A stretch of DNA of 64,000 nt from Hallella mizrahii (lineage in GTDB: Bacteria > Bacteroidota > Bacteroidia > Bacteroidales > Bacteroidaceae): contig NZ_VUNG01000007.1 in assembly GCF_009695775.1 (NCBI RefSeq), positions 1 through 64,000 on the forward strand, given 5' to 3'. Below, in pieces: positions 27,595 to 34,906 of the stretch. The position numbers and the translations under genes were made by a program. Every line of letters begins with the position of its first letter. Position 1 is the stretch's first letter. A model generated the notes under the pieces. It saw only the letters and a list, made by a program, of their open reading frames with translations, had not been told where the DNA came from and searched no databases.

Positions 27595-27720
27595 TCATGT
27601 ACAGGCTTTGACCCCGAAAGGGGTGAGTCTCAACCAGTGGGATAGCCGTCGAACTTGCTCGTAAGGCTATCCCGCTGGTTGAGACTCAGAGCTCCTCATG
27701 GAGCGTAAGCCTGTACATGA
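27595..27720. repeat. Cloverleaf-like structured element (stem class IV, inverted)
   Basis: Outer stem TCATGTACAGGCTT pairs exactly with AAGCCTGTACATGA. The 23-bp central stem starts GAGTCTCAACCAGTGGGATA and has one T-G wobble. Side hairpins are ACCCC-GAAA-GGGGT and GCTCC-TCAT-GGAGC. It is preceded by TTATGCGCTATGCGCAA mini-palindromes. Confidence 0.75.
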
Positions 27721-27934
27721 TTTTCTTTTTTCGTATCATCTGGAGATGGCAAGGCAATATGAGTCAGGACAAAGACATTGACTGTCTGCCGGGCTGTTAA
27801 GGAGGGATATCATTCCATAATTCGTAATTGCGTCACCATCAATTGCTGAAATAAGCTTATAACTAACTGATAATCAATGATGACACTTTATCCAGCCAAA
27901 GATGTGATGAAGTCAGGAAAAAGACGGGGAAAAG

Positions 27935-28006
27935 TAGTCGGTAAGAGAATCGAACTCTTATGCCAAGATTGAGAATCTTGTATCCTAACCGTTAGATGAA
28001 CCGACC
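27935..28006 (-). tRNA. tRNA-Glu (CTC), copy 2 in the operon
   Basis: The minus strand folds into a standard 72-nt tRNA: acceptor GGTCGGT/ACCGACT, anticodon arm CAAGA-TTCTCAA-TCTTG (anticodon CTC), T-loop GTTCGATTC. CCA is not encoded. Identical to the copy at 28056-28127; both follow tRNA-Ser. Confidence 0.92.
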
Positions 28007-28055
28007 GTTAAGCGATAAAAAATCCTCTCTGTACGAGGCGGAGAGGCTAATGAAG

Positions 28056-28127
28056 TAGTCGGTAAGAGAATCGAACTCTTATGCCAAGATTGAGAATCTT
28101 GTATCCTAACCGTTAGATGAACCGACC
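28056..28127 (-). tRNA. tRNA-Glu (CTC), copy 1 in the operon
   Basis: Base-for-base identical to 27935-28006, 49 bp upstream of it and 20 bp downstream of tRNA-Ser. Anticodon CTC reads GAG. Confidence 0.92.
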
Positions 28128-28147
28128 GGTTGAAGGTATAAACCTTG

Positions 28148-28236
28148 CGGAAGCTGGGGGATTCGAACCCCCGGTACGCGAAAAAGCGCACGGCAGTTTA
28201 GCAAACTGCTGGTTTCAGCCACTCACCCAAACTTCC
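28148..28236 (-). tRNA. tRNA-Ser (GCT)
   Basis: 89-nt class II tRNA on the minus strand: acceptor GGAAGTT/AGCTTCC, anticodon arm GCAGT-TTGCTAA-ACTGC (GCT), a long variable arm (GTGCGC-TTTTT-GCGTAC region), T-loop GTTCGAATC, discriminator G. Confidence 0.92.
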
Positions 28237-28276
28237 AAAGTTGGTAAACAACTTACAGCATTTTCCAAATGCGGTG

Positions 28277-28308
28277 CAAAGGTAATACTTTTATTTTGTT
28301 CCACCAAA
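28277..28308 (-). promoter_or_regulatory. Promoter of the tRNA operon
   Basis: On the minus strand TTTG (28305-28308), 20 bp, TACCTTTG (28277-28284): an excellent match to the -33/-7 consensus. Transcription would start about 35 nt before tRNA-Ser and cover all three tRNAs. Confidence 0.7.
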
Positions 28309-28583
28309 CTTTTACTAAACTTTTTATTACTAAAGCCTGTATAATCCTCAAAATCACCTTGATTCTGGTGTCGTTACAGTGCCTCGATGGTCTCTCTGCC
28401 GTCGATGGATGCCAGCCTGGTACTCGTTGACACGGAACAATGGACGGAAGGATGCCGCGCTTCACCGCTGTGCAGAATGGCCGCCTATGCTGACTCACCA
28501 TATATATAAAGGAGAACACAGGCGGATCCGAAACGCCAAGAAAGAATCAGCAGCACCCAACCGCAAGCCGGGGCTAAGGCAGA
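28309..28583. other. Gap without recognisable gene
   Basis: About 275 bp between the tRNA promoter and the ParB-like stop. I see no convincing coding frame, repeat or RNA. Confidence 0.4.
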
Positions 28584-29357
28584 CTACCAAGGCAACGTGT
28601 TCTTGAAGAGCACATCCTTGATATCCTTCTCGTGGTCGTAGAAGAAACGCGCCACGATGGACGAAAGAATGGCGGAAGTCGGCAATTTCTCGTCACCGGC
28701 ATACTTCAGGCGGTCGAGCACGTTTTTCAGCGTCTCGTCGATATAGATCGTTGCCAGCTTTCCACCCCCTACCTTGTAGTCATGAGCCAAGTCGAGGAAG
28801 AGCTGCCAGGAATCCCTGCTGTCGTCGCGCGTCACATGATACTCACGCTCAGCGCCAGCCTCTGACTTAGGACGGCGTCCTCGACGCGACTGAACATCCT
28901 CCCTATTTGTCGCACCTTGCATGTAAGCAGTTGATGCTGAACGCGATGGCTGCACACCATTGCGCACGTTTGCCGGACGGATCACGCCATTGCGCTGAGA
29001 AGGCTGCTCCACAGGCTGGTCGTCGTGATGGTAACGGTCTTCATGCACCGCAGAGGTATCGTCACCACGCTCCTCCGCGCTCTCAGCCTGCTGATAACCA
29101 TTGCTGTCTGCAGAATCCGGAGTAGGGGAGAGCGGACGCTCATCCACAGCAGCAGACTCCACCTGATCCGTAGCAGTCTGCTCAGCCGTCTCCTCGCTCT
29201 CAGCCTGCACTGTCTCTTCGCGCTGGTGCTGCTCTTCCCGCGCCTCGTCGCCCTGTTGCTCACGACTATTTTGATTCGGCTGTGCTCCACTCTGGAGACC
29301 TTTCACAAGATCAGAGATGCTGCCGGGAAGCAAGACTGATGTTTTCTTCTTAGCCAT
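28584..29357 (-). CDS. ParB-like / DUF3408-type partition partner (257 aa)
   Basis: The N-terminal 150 residues are low-complexity, rich in Glu, Gln, Ser and Asp. The C-terminal part (about 172-250) reads LATIYIDETLKNVLDRLKYA then a helix pair, a ribbon-helix-helix-like DNA-binding fold as in DUF3408 proteins encoded beside ParA on Bacteroidales plasmids and conjugative elements. It lies 244 bp downstream of parA on the same strand, the usual ParA-partner order. Expected role: bind centromere-like sites and stimulate the ParA ATPase. DUF3408 assignment is by recall of architecture. Confidence 0.7.
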   Translation of the reverse strand: MAKKKTSVLLPGSISDLVKGLQSGAQPNQNSREQQGDEAREEQHQREETVQAESEETAEQTATDQVESAAVDERPLSPTPDSADSNGYQQAESAEERGDDTSAVHEDRYHHDDQPVEQPSQRNGVIRPANVRNGVQPSRSASTAYMQGATNREDVQSRRGRRPKSEAGAEREYHVTRDDSRDSWQLFLDLAHDYKVGGGKLATIYIDETLKNVLDRLKYAGDEKLPTSAILSSIVARFFYDHEKDIKDVLFKNTLPW

Positions 29358-29601
29358 ATTTATATCTTTATATATTTAATTGTTTAGATGTTTAATTCAA
29401 TATACTTATATATTATATAAAAATATAAAGGAACAAATATAAAAACATACTATGTAACATACAGATTTCCAATGGTTTATTTTATACATATTCAGTTATA
29501 CATAAATATATAAAAGAATAGAACAAAGAAACAAGTATGCTTATATATAATAATGTGTTTATATCAGTCTCTAAATATTTTTATTGTTTGTCTCTGAAGC
29601 G

Positions 29602-30267
29602 TTATTCCTTGATTCTGCGGATGATAAACTCGAAAGCAGGACGTACGGCATCGCGCTGAGAGGGGGTAATCTCGAACGTGTTGATACGCTTCAGTGCGGC
29701 ACGGGCTGTGATGCGGGGCGTCACAGCACCCAATTGTTTGAAGATGGCATCCGTCTGCTTCCACATCTTCAGTTCGTCCGTCGTTCCGATACGCACGTCA
29801 ATACGGTTCGGCACGAAAAAGAGTTTGGCTTGCATCTCAGGCGTCAGCTTACGCAGGGCATTGATCACCTGCACAAACATGCCGGTGGAGTCGAGGGTCT
29901 TCTCCTCGTACTCGTAAGGACAGATGATGTAATCGGCATTGGTGAACATCGGAACAAGTCCGTCCTCTGAGACATTACCCGGTGAATCGAAAAGCACATA
30001 GCCTTCGGTCTGGGAAGCTGAATCCATAAGCTGCTGCATGGTTTCAGGATCTGCCACGTCGAAATCCTGTACATTGTAAGGCTCATCGGTGTCGGGGTAG
30101 AGCTCACAATCTTTCTTTCGCTGCATCATGATGGTTTTCTGCAAGTCGGTATCGATGATACATACATCCTGCTTCTTCCATGCCAGATAGTTGGCAAAGA
30201 GGATACAGAGGGTGGACTTGCCGACACCACCTTTTTGGTTAGCGAAGACTATCTTTTTATTTTTCAT
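29602..30267 (-). CDS. parA: ParA-family partition ATPase (221 aa)
   Basis: Deviant Walker A KGGVGKS at residues 12-18, preceded by FANQ; an IDTD strand (Walker A'), then FDSPG as Walker B. The short form without an N-terminal HTH is type Ib-like. Such ATPases move plasmids, conjugative elements or secondary chromosomes. Downstream is the ParB-like gene; upstream lies 1.2 kb of extremely AT-rich DNA leading to iterons. ATG at 30267 is the first Met before the signature strand. Confidence 0.9.
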   Translation of the reverse strand: MKNKKIVFANQKGGVGKSTLCILFANYLAWKKQDVCIIDTDLQKTIMMQRKKDCELYPDTDEPYNVQDFDVADPETMQQLMDSASQTEGYVLFDSPGNVSEDGLVPMFTNADYIICPYEYEEKTLDSTGMFVQVINALRKLTPEMQAKLFFVPNRIDVRIGTTDELKMWKQTDAIFKQLGAVTPRITARAALKRINTFEITPSQRDAVRPAFEFIIRRIKE

Positions 30268-31490
30268 CTTTATCTATTCGTTTATCTATTCAAATATCTA
30301 AGTATATAAATAGTGGAGTAGGGCGGTATATGAACATATAAACCTATACATATATAAGTAAATAAAAACATATCCACACATCCACTGATTTACAGTTGCA
30401 AATATAAGAATAAAAAATGATATAGACAAATATACCTTTAAGTTTTAATACTTTTAAATATAAGAATAAAGGTATTTAAGCATATAGATATATAAAAACA
30501 TTCATTTAAAGATACAGATATATATAGATGTTTTTATGTTTTAAATTATATACATATATACACATAGGTTTCTTTATACTTTTATATTTGTATACATGTA
30601 CATAAATAGATCTATCTTTATATTGCTACATAATCATATATAGATATTTGTATATATTTAAATAGACATATAAAAAGACTTATAAGCAAATCAATAACTA
30701 AATATACACTACATAAAAAAAGAGCAGCTGGTATCGATGAATTCGTTGAAAAAAAGAGGTGGTTTCTATTTTTTATATATTTATGTATATATTTCTTTAA
30801 TTGTTTACATAATTTACAATTGTCTATCATTTAAGGAGTTAAATAAAAGATTTCCAGAATGGAGTAGGGGAACAATAACAATAATACGCGTCGATTTCAT
30901 CGAAAGTCCATAAGATCAGAATCAAGAAAGATAATGGAAAAACTGGTCGGGATATAGAAAAATAAGTATGGATAAAAGCGAATATATGTTTATATAAAAC
31001 ATTGTATGTCTAGAAATATATAGAAATAGAACTATATTAGATTGTTTATATACGTGATAATATAAATCATTATTTATATATAGATATACTTTAATAGAAA
31101 GTTTTATATATTTATAAATACGTATATAGATATATTTTACGATATAAATATACTAATATAAATAGTATCTTATATATGTATATATAGAATTAATAATATA
31201 TTTAAAGCTAAAGACAAATAAATGTATGAGTGTATACGCTAAAGAATAAAGAAATAGATATATATTGCTATTGATAAAGGAATATATAAAAGGAGGTATG
31301 CGTAAATGAATATATAAATAGTGATGCATACAGATAAATGGATAAACAATTGCGTAGACGGATGTATATCAAAAGAAAAATTTAATTTTGAAAACTTCAA
31401 AAAGGTAGACTATCTTTAGAGATCTTTTAGTATCATTGATTAGTAGGACGCTGTATAACCCTTTAAATCAATTAGTTACACGGTTGTTTG
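30268..31490. other. Extremely AT-rich non-coding segment
   Basis: 1.2 kb composed largely of ATATA/TATAAA strings, clearly poorer in G and C than any other part of the window. Short frames are low-complexity and unconvincing. It borders iterons on one side and parA on the other, suggesting a DNA-unwinding or partition region. Confidence 0.6.
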
Positions 31491-31491
31491 A

Positions 31492-31622
31492 CGACATATT
31501 AGTAAGGTGGTGCGACATATTAGTAAGGTCTCTGCGACATATTAGTAAGGTCTCTGCGACATATTAGTAACATGTTTGCAATGTCTGCGACATATAGGGA
31601 GACTGTTGGCGACATATAGGGA
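31492..31622. repeat. Iteron-like direct repeats (possible replication origin)
   Basis: CGACATATTAGTAA occurs at 31492, 31513, 31535 and 31557 (spacing 21-22 bp, two helical turns). The variant CGACATATAGGGA follows at 31588 and 31610 (22 bp apart). Confidence 0.8.
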
Positions 31623-31729
31623 AACTGTTTCTGTGATCGTGAGTTTTGTTTTACGTATTCTGCCTCTATTGCGCTCTTTTCTTGATCGATGTATCTTTGC
31701 GGTATTGTTGCTTTGCTTTTATTTGATGG

Positions 31730-31987
31730 CTATAATATGTTGATATACAATATCTTTATGTTTCTCTGCGACAAATTAGTAAGGTTTTGACGGGGGCTCC
31801 TGTTGGGGAAGTGCGACAAATTAGTAGGTTGCTGATTATCTTTTACAAATTCCGCACCTTCTATTTTTCGCGATATTTCGACCAGATGGCCGTTCGCTGG
31901 ATTTTTTTCAATTCTCATGGCTGTTTTTCTTTTGTCTTTCCCTTTATTTACTGGGGTTGACGCAAAAAAAACGTGTTCTGTTTTCAT
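31730..31987 (-). CDS. Small hypothetical protein overlapping iterons (85 aa)
   Basis: Starts MKTEHVFFASTPVNKGKDKR, strongly basic at first. The last third is the translation of two iteron copies (NLSHF and NLSQR), so its 3' end is made of repeat DNA. It could be a short regulator, the remnant of a replication initiator, or chance. No family recognised. Confidence 0.25.
   Translation of the reverse strand: MKTEHVFFASTPVNKGKDKRKTAMRIEKNPANGHLVEISRKIEGAEFVKDNQQPTNLSHFPNRSPRQNLTNLSQRNIKILYINIL
31769..31828. repeat. Second iteron pair
   Basis: CGACAAATTAGTAAGG at 31769 and CGACAAATTAGTAGG at 31814, same orientation as the main block, differing by A for T at one position. Confidence 0.65.
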
Positions 31988-32164
31988 TGTGTTTTAGAAG
32001 TGAAGATGGGCATTTTGGCTGTTTTTCCTGCTTTATCTTTAGATAAAGCTGAATGATTGCGTGTGGGTGGCGATTGTAAAGGGGAATGGTTTGGGCTTTT
32101 GGTGTGAGGGTTTATTCTGTGGTCGGGAAGGTCTTGATGTCTCCGGCGACACATCAGTGATGTA

Positions 32165-32263
32165 TGTCTCTTTGCCGTTTGAAAATGCCAAAGCGATAAT
32201 GGCAGCATAAAGATTTATATTTCCTCTCACTATGATTCCACGGAAAATATCCAGTGCGTCGTT
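32165..32263. repeat. Left-end fragment of the TIR element
   Basis: CCGTTTGAAAATGCCAAAGC through CCACGGAAAATATCCAGTGC repeats (complement) the left arm of the elements at 712 and 25383. It is separated from the rest of copy 3 by about 430 bp. Confidence 0.6.
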
Positions 32264-32274
32264 TTTTATATCTT

Positions 32275-32430
32275 TTGCGGGGTTAGGGCGGGGATGAACC
32301 CCGCCCCTACATTGTCACCCTTGACACTGAATTGCGGGGAAATGTCTCCGCTCCTAAATCCGTTTGAAGTGGTGGGGGTAGGGGCGGGGTTTATCCCCGC
32401 CCTAACCCCCTTGTCGGTAATCATTCTCCC
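32275..32430. repeat. REP palindrome pair
   Basis: Palindromes at about 32278-32310 and 32378-32412 in inverted orientation, with the CAGTGTCAAGGGTGACAATG linker (complement) seen also at 640 and 25320. Confidence 0.75.
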
Positions 32431-32449
32431 CCCGTGCCACATGTTTGAA

Positions 32450-32690
32450 TATTCCCCACGCAGATTCCGCGGATCTCGCAGATTTTCTAATCAGATATTA
32501 TTATGTAGTGCATGAATGCACTATAGATCTGCGTAATCTGCGTAATCAGCGTGGGAAAGAAATATTCAGCGTGGATATTCCCACGCATATTTCGCAGATC
32601 TCGCAGATTTCTATTCAGATGCTATTATGTAGTGCATGAATGCACTTGAGTGGGATCTGTTTAATCCGTGAGAAAAAATCAGCGGGAATA
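32450..32690. repeat. Third repeat family: two approx. 125-bp units with AGTGCATGAATGCACT hairpin
   Basis: Two units, each with CCACGC...TTCCGCGGATCTCGCAGA-type sequence, an AGTGCATGAATGCACT palindrome (about 32505 and 32628) and ATCTGCGTAATC strings. The second unit is partly decayed. Confidence 0.65.
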
Positions 32691-32792
32691 TTCGGCGCAC
32701 TGGATATTTCCCGTGGGCCGATCTGTTCATAATTGGTTAGAGAGGCCCATAATTCAGGTCCATAACTTAGGTCCATAACTCAAGGAAAATAG

Positions 32793-32929
32793 TCATAGGC
32801 AGGCTTAAGCTCCCGATGGAGCTATGGTGTGTAAGTGATGGGGCAGCCTTTGCGAGCAAGCTCGCAGTCTGCCCCATCACTTCCACACCACCCCTGACGA
32901 GGTAAAAGCCAGCCTATGACGAAAATTGC
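32793..32929. repeat. Cloverleaf-like structured element (stem class II)
   Basis: Same fold as 25845-25971; the left strand of the stem reads GGTGTGTAAGTGATGGGGCA, one mismatch to its partner. Apex TGCGAGC-AA-GCTCGCA. Confidence 0.7.
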
Positions 32930-33133
32930 CTTGGCATAAAATTGCGCATAAGCGCATAAAATAAATTGCGCCAAGGCGCATAAAATAAAATAATAAATTG
33001 CGCATAAGCGCATAAAATATGATACCGCCCAACAGAACACAAGCAGCATAGCAGACTTTCAAGACGCTATGGACTATCTTTCGGCCGCAGGATTTTATGC
33101 CCAAGGGGCAATTTTACGCGTTAGCGATTTTCG

Positions 33134-33257
33134 TCATGGTCAGGCTTGACACCAAAGGTGTGGGTCTAAAGCTATGGGGTAGGCGGCGAGCTTGCTCACA
33201 AGACTACCCCATAGCTTTAGACCCATTGCTCCTTGGGGAGCATAAGCATGACCATGA
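33134..33257. repeat. Cloverleaf-like structured element (stem class I, inverted)
   Basis: Outer stem TCATGGTCAGGCTT with AAGCATGACCATGA; the 21-bp central stem starting GGGTCTAAAGCTATGGGGTA is perfectly paired. Side hairpins GACACCAAAGGTGT and GCTCC-TTGG-GGAGC. Confidence 0.75.
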
Positions 33258-33304
33258 TTTTCTTTTCTCTTTTCCGTGCGGTCGTGTATTGTATCGGCTG
33301 TTGT

Positions 33305-33907
33305 TTATATCTCGCAGAAGAAGGTGACAAGGAAGGGGACGCTGAAATCCATGCAGAAGCCATGGAATACGGAGAGCGTGACGAGGTCTTTGCCACTGTA
33401 GCGTGAGATGATCGGCAGTGTGGTATCCATCGAAGTGGCGCCTCCTACACTGATGGGTGCCAGGGGACCAAACCACCGGACGAGTAGGGGAGAGGCGAGC
33501 AGGGTGATGAGTTCTCTGGCGATATTGGCAAGCAGGGCCACTGTGCCGAGTGCCGCACCGCGGTATTGGGTGATGAAAATGCTGGAGAGCGAGTAATAGC
33601 CGAAGCCGGAACCAATGGCCAGACAGTCGGTGAGCCGGTGTGTGGACGTCAACAGGCTGACGGCGAGGCAGCCTGCCATCGTGCCTACGAATGTGCAGAG
33701 CGGCAGAAGCAGCAGCCGTGGGTTGGTATGCCGGAGCGTTTGCAAGACACTGGAGTCGTTGCCGATGCTGATGCCTACGCAAAAGATCAGGGCACAGAGA
33801 GCGAAGTAACTCGTGTTGCCTTGGGTGAGCTGGGATGGCACGAGATGCAGCAGGCCGCAGACAGTGCCAAGAATGAAAAAAGCGATGATGATGAGACTGC
33901 CTTTCAT
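33305..33907 (-). CDS. lysO: LysO-type exporter, large subunit (200 aa)
   Basis: Inner-membrane protein with about six or seven hydrophobic segments. LIFCVGISIGND, FGYYSLSSI and GGATSMDTTLPII are the conserved segments of the LysO (DUF340) lysine exporter core. Start MKGSLIII at 33907 is chosen over the longer frame because ATG overlaps the upstream stop (ATGA), implying translational coupling. In E. coli LysO both parts form one chain of about 300 residues; here they are two genes, a known arrangement in Bacteroidetes. Substrate (lysine or analogues) is inferred. Confidence 0.8.
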   Translation of the reverse strand: MKGSLIIIAFFILGTVCGLLHLVPSQLTQGNTSYFALCALIFCVGISIGNDSSVLQTLRHTNPRLLLLPLCTFVGTMAGCLAVSLLTSTHRLTDCLAIGSGFGYYSLSSIFITQYRGAALGTVALLANIARELITLLASPLLVRWFGPLAPISVGGATSMDTTLPIISRYSGKDLVTLSVFHGFCMDFSVPFLVTFFCEI

Positions 33908-34182
33908 TCCTGCCCTCCTTTCGACTTGCCAGCATAGTGCCATAACCTATTCGCTGCCACCGCGGATCCTACGGCACCACCTGCCGCGAGCAGAAGAGCA
34001 TCCTTTCCCAAACGGCTGATACTGTGAAGGATGGTCTGATCACCGCCTACCTCCAGTCCTAAGAGAAACAGTAGGATCCAAATGAGAACTGTCGTCAATG
34101 GTGACAGCCACCTTAGCTTTCGGTGTCGTAGTGTGCGACCTATGATGATACCGCACACCATCATCAGCATAATCTGTAGCAT
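33904..34182 (-). CDS. LysO N-terminal domain as separate small membrane protein (92 aa)
   Basis: Three hydrophobic segments; MVCGIIIGRTLR and LLFLLGLEVGGD match the first part of LysO/DUF340 exporters. The stop overlaps the start of the large subunit by 4 nt. AAGGAG lies 2 nt before the ATG, unusually close for a Shine-Dalgarno site. Confidence 0.75.
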   Translation of the reverse strand: MLQIMLMMVCGIIIGRTLRHRKLRWLSPLTTVLIWILLFLLGLEVGGDQTILHSISRLGKDALLLAAGGAVGSAVAANRLWHYAGKSKGGQE

Positions 34183-34206
34183 AGCTCCTTATGGTTTGTC
34201 TGTTTG

Positions 34207-34214
34207 CAAAGTTA
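34207..34214 (-). promoter_or_regulatory. -7 box of the lysO pair
   Basis: TAACTTTG on the minus strand, 24 bp upstream of the ATG at 34182; leader about 18-20 nt. Confidence 0.5.
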
Positions 34215-34329
34215 CACATTTTTTCTTTCTTTCCGTCATGTGGGGGCACATAACGGTGATACTACAAGGTAGCTAATCAGCGAATTCCTTTCGGCAGATA
34301 GCATCCACATCGTTTGGGTGGTTGTACCC

Positions 34330-34665
34330 TGTTAACGGCTTCACCGCACCGTTAAAACGATGTTAATGTCATCTAAAGTAGGGGCGGGGTTTACTCAGTG
34401 TTCTCAGTGTGAGAATATTACAGACAAGGGGGTTAGGGCGGGGATGAACCCCGCCCCTACGGCTTCACCGCACCGTTAACAGGGCAATACCATAAGAACG
34501 ATGTTAATGTCATCTGCCGTAGGGCGGGGTTTACTCAGTGTTCTCAGTGTGAGAATATTACAGACAAGGGGGTTAGGGCGGGGATGAACCCCGCCCCTAC
34601 ATTGTCACCCGTGCCTCTGAACTGCGGGGTTAGGGCGGGGATGAACCCCGCCCCTACGGTGGATG
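34330..34665. repeat. Tandem duplicated REP-containing unit
   Basis: A unit of about 135 bp starting CGGCTTCACCGCACCGTTAA is present twice (about 34335 and 34460). Each holds a half REP joined to TTTACTCAGTGTTCTCAGTG and a complete inverted REP; a further REP stands at about 34624-34658. No gene between 34215 and 34869. Confidence 0.7.
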
Positions 34666-34869
34666 ATGTCACTACTGCTGGAGAAGTTAGTAAGTGGTGA
34701 TTCGTTAGAAGTAGACTTTTGCTGCGTTGTGTTTGTATTTTTTCTGCCTCTCGGCCTATATCCGGTGAATCGTTACAATACAAAGCGATAAGGCTAAACT
34801 TTCAGAAGAGATTTTTTCTCATTAACAAAAATTATTAAGATCTTCGGGTTATAACATAAAATAAAACCG

Positions 34870-34877
34870 TAAGTTTG
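34870..34877 (+). promoter_or_regulatory. -7 box of the GH2-like gene
   Basis: TAAGTTTG 29 bp upstream of the ATG at 34907; leader of about 23 nt. No convincing -33 box. Confidence 0.45.
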
Positions 34878-34906
34878 CAGTGATTTGACCTCAACGCTTC
34901 CAACCC

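Larger units (their letters stand above)
32695..33272. mobile_element. TIR element, copy 3 (inverted, one end displaced)
   Basis: Starts GCACTGGATATTTCCCGTGG and contains both cloverleaf elements (32793-32929 and 33134-33257) and mini-palindromes between them. It stops abruptly at TCTTTTCCG; the missing left arm lies at 32165-32263. Confidence 0.65.

Noticed and set aside
25383..27720. Retron, DGR or integron attC explanation for the structured hairpins
   Set aside because: No reverse transcriptase, template/variable repeat or tyrosine integrase is present, and attC core motifs are missing.
30618..30830. 70-codon frame in the AT-rich tract
   Set aside because: Low-complexity Ile/Lys/Tyr composition as expected from ATATA-type DNA; no promoter or family resemblance.
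28148..32263. Integrative element inserted at the tRNA genes
   Set aside because: ParA/ParB lie near tRNA-Ser, but no integrase, no conjugation genes and no duplicated tRNA 3' end flanking the segment were found; kept only as an alternative to a resident origin.
33204..33935. 243-codon alternative frame over lysO
   Set aside because: His/Arg/Pro-rich shadow; the other frame encodes the recognisable LysO membrane segments with an ATGA overlap.
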